A stretch of 64,000 nt of DNA. It comes from Bacteroidia bacterium (GTDB taxonomy: Bacteria > Bacteroidota > Bacteroidia > B-17B0 > Aurantibacillaceae). Location: contig JAEUTN010000022.1 of the NCBI GenBank assembly GCA_016787895.1, positions 62,001 through 126,000 on the forward strand. The letters run 5' to 3'. Every line of letters begins with the position of its first letter. Position 1 is the stretch's first letter. The position numbers were made by a program, and so were the translations under genes. This document shows, in pieces, positions 8,506-16,489 of this stretch. The notes under the pieces were generated by a model. That model was not told where the DNA came from, did not search any database, and saw only the letters and a list, made by a program, of their open reading frames with translations.

Positions 8506-9966
8506 CTAATTATTATAACGGTAGTAAAGGTCCAATTCCTGCGTAGGGAGCTCAATTTTTAAAACCCTTGCCTGTTCTTTTACGGGCATCTCGTTTTTAT
8601 AAACAATTACAAAACCTTCCAGTTTAGGGTCGGCACTCAGGCTGATTTTTTTCTGCATGTAGAGGTACGAGTGCAGATTAAAATAATTCCAAACGTTTGA
8701 ATTGATGCCTATCGTAGTTCCGGTTTTCAGCAAGGGGCTAATCACTTCAAGATCCTGAGCCAGTTCCTTTTCTCGTTTGTAAGCAGATGCATTCAAGAGA
8801 CAATACACTAACGATGCGAGAAAAATAAGGGGTACCAATACCTTCACCCACATGAGATGTGCAAGTTTATTCAGTGCTGCGAAAAAATACAACCACTTTT
8901 CTCTATATGTATATGTAAGAAACAAGGTTAAACACAGATAAGCGGGCACCAGGTAAAAGCCCCTTTGAACCAAACTTAAGGTAAAAGGCAAAGTTCCGGC
9001 TAAAAACGTAAACAGCAAGGAAAGGCCGAGCGTATCGCGTAATGGTTCTACAAAAATCTGTTTTGAACTGTACTGCTTTTTAACCATTAGATACCATCCA
9101 AGGCCTAAAAATATCAGCCATACCGCGATCGTTTCCATCAGCAGCTGAATCAAAATTTGATAATGTTTATCTGTAGTAGCGCCCACATTGTTCATGGTTA
9201 GCACCAAACGCGCCTGATAATAGCAGTTGTACCAGTTTTTTGAAGGCTCATAAACCATCAGCAAAAATAAAATTCCGCCCAACAGTAACACAGAAGTAAA
9301 AGAAACAAACCAAAAAACCTTTTTTTCTTTTATGTGAAAAAGTGCGTAGGACAATGGCAAAACAACAATAAAACAGGATTGGAACCCTTTACTTAAAAAG
9401 AGCAAGAGCAGTATCAGCCCAAACCAAAACATCAGGATTGTTCTTCTGCTGGTTAAAAAATCAAGGTAAAGGTCAATAGCCACAGCCAACAACATTAACA
9501 CCAGGGTTTCAATGACCTGGTTGGCAAAACTCCATGAAATGGCTTGTATACAAAGCAGTAAAAACAGGTTGAGCAGAAAAAAAGGCAGGGCCGGTGCAAA
9601 TAATTTTTGGCATATCCTGTACAAAAAGTAAAGAAACACACACAATTGCAAAAACGTAAACAGACGGTCCACTATAAGGTGAGTGCCAAACAAGGTGTAA
9701 AAATTTCCGAGCAGGTAAATGTAAAAGGGAGGTTGTTCACAAAAAAAAGACATGCTGGTAGCGGTGTATTTCATTGACCAGAAACTGCTTTCAGCTATGG
9801 CAAAGTTAAACGCTACAGTTTTGTAAAGCATGGCATCGATAAAAGAACCCTTTTGAAAAAGCGGACCGACAACCAATACCAGAAGCACTGAAAGTAAAAA
9901 CAAAACCGCCAATGTAAGCGGGCTTGTTAAACGTGTAACAAAATTGGATTCTGTGGATTGGCTCAT
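8506..9966 (-). CDS. PMT/ArnT-like membrane glycosyltransferase (GT39/83 superfamily)
   Basis: A 486-aa protein with about 11 hydrophobic helices. The N-terminal loop has the family's acidic residue (GSFIDAMLYKTVAFN, Asp at about 41) and a second conserved signature (SFFCEQPPFYIYLLG). Both are typical of the polyprenyl-phosphate-sugar dependent glycosyltransferases that include ArnT and protein mannosyltransferases. It probably moves a sugar from an undecaprenyl or dolichyl-like carrier to an envelope acceptor on the periplasmic face. A TATTTTTA box on the minus strand (9981-9988) could be its promoter. Convergent with the LptF/G gene, 13 nt apart. Confidence 0.78.
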   Translation of the reverse strand: MSQSTESNFVTRLTSPLTLAVLFLLSVLLVLVVGPLFQKGSFIDAMLYKTVAFNFAIAESSFWSMKYTATSMSFFCEQPPFYIYLLGNFYTLFGTHLIVDRLFTFLQLCVFLYFLYRICQKLFAPALPFFLLNLFLLLCIQAISWSFANQVIETLVLMLLAVAIDLYLDFLTSRRTILMFWFGLILLLLFLSKGFQSCFIVVLPLSYALFHIKEKKVFWFVSFTSVLLLGGILFLLMVYEPSKNWYNCYYQARLVLTMNNVGATTDKHYQILIQLLMETIAVWLIFLGLGWYLMVKKQYSSKQIFVEPLRDTLGLSLLFTFLAGTLPFTLSLVQRGFYLVPAYLCLTLFLTYTYREKWLYFFAALNKLAHLMWVKVLVPLIFLASLVYCLLNASAYKREKELAQDLEVISPLLKTGTTIGINSNVWNYFNLHSYLYMQKKISLSADPKLEGFVIVYKNEMPVKEQARVLKIELPTQELDLYYRYNN

Positions 9967-9994
9967 GTGACGCTTATCCGTAAAAATAGCTTTT

Positions 9995-10978
9995 TCAGTT
10001 TTGAAGAACTACTTTTTTATAATACCTGCCAGCCTCTGTTAGCAATTCTAGTAAATAAATGCCCGATTCGAGCGCAGGCATTACCACCCGATTTTGATGG
10101 AGTTCCAATGGCAGCGATTGACCCAGGGGCGGATGCAATTGCACTTGTTGTATTTCAAAATCAAAGCTGAGGTAAAGGGTTTCGTTTACATGCAATGGGT
10201 TTGGATAAATGGAGGGCCATTTGTTGTTTGCGTTTTCAATAACCGAAACCTGGGTGTTCTGATGAATAACTCCTATCGCATCCAAATCAAAACCGCTGGA
10301 TGGAAAAGGACTTGGCCAGGGATCGTTTATTTTGTTGTTGTACGCGTCGCGTGTAGCATACAGTTTATTGACAGACCCCACCACATCCCTTACCCTAACT
10401 TGTGTTATGGCCTGCACATCGAGATTAGGAATTCCCTGTAATTCTTGTAAATCAAAAGGGGTGCCATAACCCCCGCGGTATTTACCTGCCAGATTATTCA
10501 GTTTGACAGCATCAAGAGAATCAAAACTTCCTTTCTGAACCAGGGTATCGGTGAGGGAGTGCGAAGGGAAAGCGAAAAAATCGGCACCATTGCTGCTCAC
10601 TTCAACAATCGCCAATTCCAGAAAAAAATCATCAAATCCATTTTCAAATACCGCAAAGTCATATCCTAAACCGTTGCGAATGGGCAATGGAAAGCTGCAG
10701 GTGGCCCAGCCTCTATCCCCCAGGCTCACCACTCCGTTTGTTCCCGCTTTGCCAATTGCCATGCTGCTGTCTCCAACCGAAGCGTAACCCAAAGAAGGAT
10801 TCGAAATATCCATAAAACCCCTTTGTACCATACATGCATTGGCCCAATTGATAAAAATTGAACTGTCCTTATGGATGGCTGTTGAACCCAATTGACCTGC
10901 CGCCGGGGGATAAATTTGCGCATTTGCTGTACCAAGAATCAGCATCAGTCCAAACAGAATATTTTTTTTCACTTTCAT
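9995..10978 (-). CDS. Secreted T9SS type A surface protein under cobalamin riboswitch control
   Basis: A 327-aa exported protein with a signal peptide (about residues 1-20, ending TANAQ). The central domain carries motifs DFAVFENGFDDFFLELA and VEVSSNGADFFAFPS. The C-terminal T9SS type A sorting domain starts near SIYPNPLHV and ends YYKKVVLQN, so it should cross the outer membrane through the type IX system and stay at the surface or be released. The start is ATG 10978; an upstream in-frame codon at 10999 lacks a signal sequence. The leader contains a cobalamin riboswitch, so expression should fall when B12 is plentiful. My inference is a role in capturing B12 or cobamides, analogous to BtuG/BtuH in Bacteroides. 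No BtuB receptor is next to it. Confidence 0.8.
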   Translation of the reverse strand: MKVKKNILFGLMLILGTANAQIYPPAAGQLGSTAIHKDSSIFINWANACMVQRGFMDISNPSLGYASVGDSSMAIGKAGTNGVVSLGDRGWATCSFPLPIRNGLGYDFAVFENGFDDFFLELAIVEVSSNGADFFAFPSHSLTDTLVQKGSFDSLDAVKLNNLAGKYRGGYGTPFDLQELQGIPNLDVQAITQVRVRDVVGSVNKLYATRDAYNNKINDPWPSPFPSSGFDLDAIGVIHQNTQVSVIENANNKWPSIYPNPLHVNETLYLSFDFEIQQVQLHPPLGQSLPLELHQNRVVMPALESGIYLLELLTEAGRYYKKVVLQN

Positions 10979-11071
10979 GTAAAAATGATCAAATAACACC
11001 CACTCCCGGAAGCCAAAAGGAAAATCTTAAAGCCACCCATGAACCTCTTCCCGGGTTTAGGTTGTACTACT

Positions 11072-11216
11072 CTGGCAGGTCTCCTGGCTCTCCTCTTTCA
11101 TTCGCCTTCCCGTGATGAACAGTGGCGTGTTTGAACGAAAGTATGAGGAATTACAGTTGCGGGAACAGCAATGGATTTGCACCATTTTCCCTTTTCATCT
11201 TTTCAGAACCAAAGTG
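11072..11216 (-). promoter_or_regulatory. Cobalamin (B12) riboswitch
   Basis: Reading the minus strand from about 11216 down, the conserved blocks appear in the canonical order: AAAAGGGAA, GGTGCAAATCC, GCTG-TTCCCGCAACTGTAA, the B12 box GCCACTG, GGGAAGG, and the closing GCCAGGAGACCTGCC (rc of 11074-11088). The leader is about 240 nt from promoter to ATG 10978. Between the aptamer and the ATG there is a short self-complementary stretch (AACCT...AGGTT near 11041-11065) that could form the expression platform. It controls the T9SS protein at 9995-10978. Confidence 0.93.
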
Positions 11217-11221
11217 CGGAA

Positions 11222-11229
11222 CAAATATA
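11222..11229 (-). promoter_or_regulatory. -7 box TATATTTG of the riboswitch transcript
   Basis: Perfect TAnnTTTG on the minus strand, immediately before the start of the cobalamin aptamer, so transcription should begin near 11216. Confidence 0.65.
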
Positions 11230-11261
11230 CTTTAATTCTTATTTGAATCGTTGTAAAAGGC

Positions 11262-11269
11262 TAACTTTA
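11262..11269 (+). promoter_or_regulatory. -7 box TAACTTTA of the 91-aa secreted protein
   Basis: TAnnTTTA with a TTTG about 16 nt upstream. It ends 5 nt before ATG 11275, so the mRNA is probably leaderless. Divergent from the riboswitch promoter. Confidence 0.6.
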
Positions 11270-11274
11270 CCTAA

Positions 11275-11550
11275 ATGAAAAGCCGTCTGTTTGTTTCCCG
11301 ACTTTTAATTTTGATTGCCATTACATTCCTCTGTAAACCGGCAGGTGCTCAAACTGTGTTTGTCAGCAGCAAAGGAAAAAAGTACCACACTGAAAATTGT
11401 AAGATTCTTGCCCCTGATAAAAAAGGAATAAGTGTGGAAGAGGCTAAAAAGGAAGGTTACAAGGCCTGCAGAAAGTGTAAGGTAAAACAAATGGAGGCCA
11501 TAAAACGAAAAGAAGCAGAAGAGAAGAAGAAAAAAGGCGCGGGCTCCTGA
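11275..11550 (+). CDS. Small secreted protein with Ada/nuclease-tail-like Cys motif
   Basis: A 91-aa protein with a signal peptide (about 1-24, ending AGAQ). The short mature domain reads VFVSSKGKKYHTENCKIL ... GYKACRKCK: His and Cys spaced HxxxC, then CxxC. This HxxNC...CxxC arrangement resembles the zinc-binding module of Ada-type proteins and the tails of some secreted nucleases. The C-terminus is a highly charged Lys/Glu helix. Metal binding in the periplasm is plausible; function is unknown. It is divergent from the B12-controlled gene and has its own promoter. Confidence 0.7.
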   Translation: MKSRLFVSRLLILIAITFLCKPAGAQTVFVSSKGKKYHTENCKILAPDKKGISVEEAKKEGYKACRKCKVKQMEAIKRKEAEEKKKKGAGS

Positions 11551-11553
11551 ACT

Positions 11554-12702
11554 TTAGTTATTCACCCAGCCAATCAAAGCCAGAACTTCCTCGGCGTCCA
11601 CCGCCTCCCATTTTTTACGCGTTGCATTCCACACCATTAAACCCTGCTGGTAACTTTCCTGACCAATTTTCATTTCCCGGACAAAACCCGCAATGTTGGA
11701 ACCGGCAACAAAGTTTTGGGAATCAAAATGATATTTACCTATTTCGTTGCCATACAACTTAATGGTGTGACCGACTTTCGGATCGGGTTTGCAGATAAAA
11801 GAAAATCCGTTGACGGGTTTGGTGTATTCCTGTTCCGAAATCGTACCCGATTCCATATCAATAAAAACGTATTTATTCCCCAGTTTAAACATTACCTGAT
11901 CTGAATTTAAACTTTGTATCTCGGCCAGCCCTGTTTCGCCTGTAATATCCAAACTGCCTATGCGTTCGCTTTTTTTGGTGTCGACATTTACTTTGTAAAA
12001 CTGAACTTCGGTGTTACCCGCATTAAAGTGTGAGAACATAAAATTGTCGTTGTCTATCCAAACCATTGGTGGATCAGGCACATAACTATCCTTTTCGTTC
12101 ACCTGCCCGTATCCCGCGTCACTGAGGAGCTGAACCCGGGGTTTACCGGCCGGGAAATACAACAGTTTGAAAGGTTTTGTGCTTTTGTCAAATTCTACAT
12201 CACGTCCGTATTTGGTTTTAAACAAAAGTTCCTTTACTTCACCATACGTGTTATTCGAAAAATTGTACACTGAATAAAATCGTCCTTTAAAAATATCATC
12301 GGTGTAAAAGATGGCGCTGTCGTTACTGCACCTCATCAATTTTGCCTTGCCGTCAAACAGCACCTTTTTTTCCTGCAAATCAATAATGTTACCTATGCCG
12401 GTAATCAGGTAGCGGTTTTTATATATCATGTTATGGCCCCTGTCAAAACGAATGTAATCCTTGCCTTCCTTTTTTCCCTGAACACTCAGCAATTCGTCTC
12501 TGCCTGTAAAACTTCCGTTCAGAAAATGATAGGCGTAAAGCACTTGTTTGAACTGTGTTTTTGAACTTCCATCCACGTGCACAACAATCAAATCCTGTCT
12601 AACGTCCTTTTGAATCCAAAGAAAGGAAAAGGCAGACAGGGCAAACACCGCAATTATCAGATGTGTCCGGAGCTTAAAACGCATAAATCGGCTATTTTTC
12701 AT
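11554..12702 (-). CDS. Hypothetical membrane-anchored beta-rich protein
   Basis: Not recognised. The 382-aa product has one N-terminal hydrophobic segment (about residues 12-30), which may be an uncleaved signal anchor, and then only beta-rich, charged extracytoplasmic sequence. Recurring strand pairs (for example YRFLITG-like, IFYTDDIFKGRFYSVYNF, DNDNFMFSHFNAGNTEVQFYKV, DQVMFKLGNKYVFIDMESG) suggest a beta-propeller. No catalytic motif is seen. It ends 3 nt from the convergent 91-aa gene, and its ATG lies 34 nt beyond the stop of the upstream beta-helix lipoprotein. Confidence 0.65.
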   Translation of the reverse strand: MKNSRFMRFKLRTHLIIAVFALSAFSFLWIQKDVRQDLIVVHVDGSSKTQFKQVLYAYHFLNGSFTGRDELLSVQGKKEGKDYIRFDRGHNMIYKNRYLITGIGNIIDLQEKKVLFDGKAKLMRCSNDSAIFYTDDIFKGRFYSVYNFSNNTYGEVKELLFKTKYGRDVEFDKSTKPFKLLYFPAGKPRVQLLSDAGYGQVNEKDSYVPDPPMVWIDNDNFMFSHFNAGNTEVQFYKVNVDTKKSERIGSLDITGETGLAEIQSLNSDQVMFKLGNKYVFIDMESGTISEQEYTKPVNGFSFICKPDPKVGHTIKLYGNEIGKYHFDSQNFVAGSNIAGFVREMKIGQESYQQGLMVWNATRKKWEAVDAEEVLALIGWVNN

Positions 12703-12736
12703 TTTCTCTAATTACAGAAAACAGTCGAAAAGGTGT

Positions 12737-13897
12737 TTAAGGGTAAGCAGCGTAAAGTATGTTTGGCCAGGCATAACAAAAATTATTGGTTTGAATGGTG
12801 GCTGAAATATCCTGAATACCATACCAATCGCCGGTTGCAGGTGAAGTGGCGCTCCCGTCTCCATTCGTATCACCTCCATGGGCATCATCGTGGTAGGACG
12901 TAAAAAACACGCCGGGTAATGCATATCCTTGAATAAAGGAGACCCCATCTTTGATAGAAATTTTATTAAAACCCGCAGCCGGAAGTAAAGCCACTTTGAT
13001 AATGACATTGTCGGCCAGTATAAGTTTAAGGCCATCACCCAGGGCAGTGGACCCATTTAATACAAAAGGCACTTCGGTTTCCAACCAACTCACATCTGTA
13101 GTGGCTTCATTTGAAGTGGAGGTCATAAACACCCCGTTCAAGCGGTTTTTTTCGGAAGGGTTGGCCGGATTGTGAAACGTATTTGAATTATCGAGACTGT
13201 TGTGGGGATTTAAAAACAAAGGTTTAATGTTGCCATAGAATGTACAATTGGTTATCACAAAGTTGGGATTTTCACAATAGCGCGCATCCACTACCCCATA
13301 TCCGTTGTAAGTGGTATCTCCTCCGCAATAGGCGAAGGTGCAATGGTCAACATTCCCGTAAAAATAGGAGAACTCCAGAGTGGGTTGTGCTGAGCCGGGA
13401 CTTGGTCCCTCACCCCCATAGTAAAAATGACAATATTTGAATTCGCTGGTGTTGCTGTTCAAAATGATACCTCCCCAATCGTATCGGGCAGGACTGCTGG
13501 CGTTTCCATCCCCGTTGCTGTCGCCTCCTCTTGCGTCATCCTTATACGAGGTAAACACAACAGGGTTGGTGGCATTGCCCACTGCTTGAATTTTCCCATT
13601 GGCAGAAACCAGTATGGCATTGTCAAACACATTGTCCTTAAACTTTATCACCGCGCCGGCCTCAATGGTTAATGTGCTGTTGATACTGATTTGATTTACA
13701 CCTACCACATACACCGTACAGGCTTTCCAAACCGTGGGGGTATTAATATCGGAGCTCACATCTACCTTAACCGAATAACACGCGGGTGTTGGGCTTGGAG
13801 CCGGTGCCGGGGCGGGTTCCGGGTCGTCCTTTTTACAGGAAACGAGTGCCAATACACAAAACAATTTAAGCAGCCTTTGTTTGTTTCTATTTTTCAT
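12737..13897 (-). CDS. Right-handed beta-helix lipoprotein
   Basis: A 386-aa protein starting at ATG 13897, which gives a classical lipoprotein signal (LKLFCVLALVSCKKDDPEP, lipobox Cys at about residue 20) and a Pro/Ala linker. The rest is a parallel beta-helix of the pectate-lyase-like/NosD type (TLTIEAGAVIKFKDN, IQAVGNATNPVVFTSYKDD, FKYCHFYYGG, VDHCTFAYCGG). A block of about 30 residues occurs twice, near residues 120-150 and 345-375: TSYKDDARGGDSNGDG and TSYHDDAHGGDTNGDG, both followed by a DW-GI turn. The Asp/Asn-rich loops may bind calcium. Longer in-frame starts up to 14032 would run into the aminopeptidase gene and lack a signal, so I reject them. Confidence 0.78.
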   Translation of the reverse strand: MKNRNKQRLLKLFCVLALVSCKKDDPEPAPAPAPSPTPACYSVKVDVSSDINTPTVWKACTVYVVGVNQISINSTLTIEAGAVIKFKDNVFDNAILVSANGKIQAVGNATNPVVFTSYKDDARGGDSNGDGNASSPARYDWGGIILNSNTSEFKYCHFYYGGEGPSPGSAQPTLEFSYFYGNVDHCTFAYCGGDTTYNGYGVVDARYCENPNFVITNCTFYGNIKPLFLNPHNSLDNSNTFHNPANPSEKNRLNGVFMTSTSNEATTDVSWLETEVPFVLNGSTALGDGLKLILADNVIIKVALLPAAGFNKISIKDGVSFIQGYALPGVFFTSYHDDAHGGDTNGDGSATSPATGDWYGIQDISATIQTNNFCYAWPNILYAAYP

Positions 13898-13931
13898 GGT
13901 TTCCGGTTTTGTGTTTATATTGATTTGATTA

Positions 13932-15359
13932 TTAAAGGTTTTTTGCAAAGTCATACAACAACCTGACGCCCACTCCTGTGCCTCCTTTGCCCCGGTACGT
14001 TTCTTTTGCAGTGAGAAATGCAGGGCCCGCAATGTCGAGATGATAATAGGGATAGTCGGTGAATTTAGCTAGGAATTTTCCCGCGGTGATAGCTCCGGCA
14101 TAGGGCCCGCCAAGATTTTTCTGATCGGCTATGTCGCTTTTCAACATTTCTTCGTATTCGTCCCAAAACGGAAATTCAGCGATGCGCTCGTGTACTGTTA
14201 ATCCTGAATGCAAAAGTTTATTTTTTTGAGCTGTTGATGCGGTGCCCATGCCTACCATACCGGCGGTGCCAATAGCCGCAGCGGCTGCTCCGGTAAGGGT
14301 TGCAACATCAATCACCAGTTCAGGATTAAAACGTTTGGCATAGTGCAAGGCATCCGCCAAAATCATGCGTCCTTCGGCGTCGGAATTCAACATTTCCACA
14401 CTACTGCCATCCATCATGCGGATGATGTCTCCGGGTGCAAACGCGTTAAATCCGGGACGGTTGTCGGTAGCCGGCACCAATGCAATCACATGCACCTTTA
14501 ATCCAGCCTTTGCAATGGCGTAGATGGCGCATCCCACTGCCGCGGCCCCTGCCATATCGCATTTCATGAGGTCCATACTCCATGGGGTGGGTTTTAAACT
14601 TAAACCGCCGGTGTCGTACACCACACCTTTACCCACCAGCACCAGTGGTTTTTTATTTTTAGGCCGGGCAGGTTTGTATTCCATTACTGTAAAGGTGGGT
14701 TCATCCACACTTCCCGCGTTCACGGCCAGCAATCCGCCCATTTTCAACTGTTGAATTTTAGCTTTGTTGAACACTTCCACTTTAAATCCTGCTTCTTTAC
14801 CCATGTTTTTAAACGCCGAGGCAAGTCCGGATGCATTCAAAACATTAACGGGCTCATTCACCAGATCTCTTGCCTTTCCCACAGCATCGCAGAGCAGGTT
14901 AAGCTCCTCTACTTGCTTTTGGGTGATGCCGGTTCCGCAGATTACTATTGATTCCAGCGTGTTTTTGTTTTTTTCTGCATCCTTTTTATGGTGTATAAAC
15001 TGGTAGTTGGATAGTGCTATGCCTTCTGAAAGCCAGAGAGAATAAGCGGGTTGACGGGTTTGATTAAAAATCACCACTTCCTTTCCTTTTAAGGCATTAA
15101 CAGCATCCGCCACCGCTGACCCTTGCTTCCGGAGATGTTCAGCCAGATGGAAAGGCCCTTTATCGCGTTCAGGGATATAAATGGTGATATGTTTGCCGAT
15201 GTAATTGTACGTAAGCAGCTTTTTATCCTTTTGTCCCAAAAAGGAATTAAAATAAGCGATAACCTTATCGGGAAGTCCGAATTCATTTTTGAATTTGTCG
15301 GTGATCACCACCATGTGTTGGGCTTCTCTGCTCTTTTTCCCGAGTTCCACTTTTGCCAT
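13932..15359 (-). CDS. pepA: Leucyl aminopeptidase, M17 family
   Basis: A 475-aa dinuclear-metal exopeptidase that removes N-terminal residues from peptides in the cytoplasm. Active-site segments are clear: GKGVVYDTGGLSLKP and MDLMKCDMAGAAAV (metal Lys/Asp), and the M17 signature NSDAEGRMILADALHYA. The N-terminal domain (about 1-160) is divergent, as usual. Length is normal. It lies 34 nt upstream of the beta-helix lipoprotein on the same strand and is divergent from crcB. Confidence 0.95.
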   Translation of the reverse strand: MAKVELGKKSREAQHMVVITDKFKNEFGLPDKVIAYFNSFLGQKDKKLLTYNYIGKHITIYIPERDKGPFHLAEHLRKQGSAVADAVNALKGKEVVIFNQTRQPAYSLWLSEGIALSNYQFIHHKKDAEKNKNTLESIVICGTGITQKQVEELNLLCDAVGKARDLVNEPVNVLNASGLASAFKNMGKEAGFKVEVFNKAKIQQLKMGGLLAVNAGSVDEPTFTVMEYKPARPKNKKPLVLVGKGVVYDTGGLSLKPTPWSMDLMKCDMAGAAAVGCAIYAIAKAGLKVHVIALVPATDNRPGFNAFAPGDIIRMMDGSSVEMLNSDAEGRMILADALHYAKRFNPELVIDVATLTGAAAAAIGTAGMVGMGTASTAQKNKLLHSGLTVHERIAEFPFWDEYEEMLKSDIADQKNLGGPYAGAITAGKFLAKFTDYPYYHLDIAGPAFLTAKETYRGKGGTGVGVRLLYDFAKNL

Positions 15360-15438
15360 AGCTGTTGTTTATAAGGTATAACGAAAGTACGAATTCGAAC
15401 GGGCTTTCAAAACAAATTGCTTTCTGCTCAAAACCTGC

Positions 15439-15446
15439 TATATTTG
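15439..15446 (+). promoter_or_regulatory. -7 box TATATTTG of crcB
   Basis: TAnnTTTG with a TTG 19 nt upstream, 14 nt before ATG 15461. No fluoride riboswitch is recognisable in the short leader. Confidence 0.6.
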
Positions 15447-15460
15447 ACTTACATCCATAC

Positions 15461-15814
15461 ATGAACTATTTACTGGTTTTTATAGGAGGGGGTTTGGGCA
15501 GCCTGCTCCGTTTTGGTTTAAGTCAAAGCATTCCCAACACCAAAGTATATTTGCCCATAGCCACCTTGTTGGCCAATACCATTGCCTGTGTTGTTTTTGC
15601 GCTGGTGATGAGCATTGCTCAAAACAAAGCTCTTTTTTCCGAGCCCGTGAAATTTTTGTTACTGGCCGGTTTTTGCGGTGGATTAAGCACGTTTTCTACC
15701 TTTTCCAACGAAACCTTTTTGATGCTGAAACAAGGCCTGTACCTTTACGCATGCGGAAACATTTTGTTTAACCTCTGCCTTTGTCTGGCTGTTTTTTATT
15801 GGTTCAGTAAATAA
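15461..15814 (+). CDS. crcB: Fluoride channel CrcB/Fluc
   Basis: A 117-aa four-helix protein of the Fluc family, which works as a dual-topology dimer to let fluoride leave the cell. Signatures are GGGLGSLLRFGLS near the N-terminus, LLANTIACVVFAL in helix 2, and GFCGGLSTFSTFSNE in helix 3 (the Gly-rich break and Phe/Ser/Thr pore lining). The start at 15461 matches family length. An open frame continues upstream to 15365 but has no support and would include the promoter. Followed by the queuosine transporter after 12 nt, probably cotranscribed. Confidence 0.94.
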   Translation: MNYLLVFIGGGLGSLLRFGLSQSIPNTKVYLPIATLLANTIACVVFALVMSIAQNKALFSEPVKFLLLAGFCGGLSTFSTFSNETFLMLKQGLYLYACGNILFNLCLCLAVFYWFSK

Positions 15815-15826
15815 GACCTAAGCTGC

Positions 15827-16489
15827 ATGAATTTTTCGAACCGAAAAGACCTTGTTTTTTTAATTCTCGCCGGGTTTTTTGTTACCAATACCATAGTTGC
15901 TGAATTAATCGGCGGCAAACTGGTTCAGTTTTTCGGACTCTTCACCCAAAGCCTGGGCATCATTCTCTGGCCCGTGGTTTTTGTGCTTACCGACCTTATC
16001 AACGAACATTACGGAAAACAAGGAGTAAGAAAACTCACCTACATTACCGTGGGTTTAATAATTTATACCTTTTTGCTTTTATCGGCCGGCATCAAGTTAC
16101 CTGCGGTGAATTTTAGTCCGGTTGATGATGCAACCTTTAACCGGGTATTCGGTCAAAGTCAGTGGATTATCATTGGCAGTGTTGTCGCGTTTTTACTGGC
16201 TCAATTGATGGACGTATATGTGTTTTGGATATTCAAAAAGCGTACGGGCGAAAAAATGATATGGCTAAGGGCCACCGGAAGTACAGCGGTAAGCCAATTG
16301 ATTGACACTTTTGTGGTGCAGTTTATCGCCTTTGTGGTGCCCGGCAAATGGGCCTTTAACGAGTTTCTTGAAAACGCCAGCTTCGGTTACCTGTTTAAAT
16401 TGCTGGTTGCTCTGGCCCTCATTCCTTTTATTTACCTCGGGCATTTTTTGATTAACAACTACCTCAGGAACCATGAAAACAGGTCCTAA
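15827..16489 (+). CDS. Queuosine precursor transporter (YhhQ/DUF165)
   Basis: A 220-aa integral membrane protein of the ECF-S-like YhhQ family that imports preQ0/preQ1. Six hydrophobic helices are seen. Family motifs include TNTIVAELIGGKL in the first helix, PVVFVLTDLINEHYGK, and the C-terminal STAVSQLIDTFVVQFIAF. Its presence together with tgt in this window fits salvage of queuosine precursors; no preQ biosynthesis gene is visible here. The next gene overlaps it by 17 nt. Confidence 0.92.
   Translation: MNFSNRKDLVFLILAGFFVTNTIVAELIGGKLVQFFGLFTQSLGIILWPVVFVLTDLINEHYGKQGVRKLTYITVGLIIYTFLLLSAGIKLPAVNFSPVDDATFNRVFGQSQWIIIGSVVAFLLAQLMDVYVFWIFKKRTGEKMIWLRATGSTAVSQLIDTFVVQFIAFVVPGKWAFNEFLENASFGYLFKLLVALALIPFIYLGHFLINNYLRNHENRS

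Noticed and set aside
10858..11115. Plus-strand open frame across the B12 riboswitch
   Set aside because: It overlaps the conserved aptamer in antisense and the N-terminal coding part of the surface protein; composition is not protein-like.
13898..14032. Longer start for the beta-helix lipoprotein
   Set aside because: The extension overlaps the aminopeptidase 3' end and hides the lipoprotein signal.
15365..15460. Upstream extension of crcB
   Set aside because: It would add 32 residues not found in the family and contains the TATATTTG promoter.
15400..15460. Possible fluoride riboswitch before crcB
   Set aside because: The leader is only about 15 nt from the promoter to the ATG and no crcB-motif core is present.
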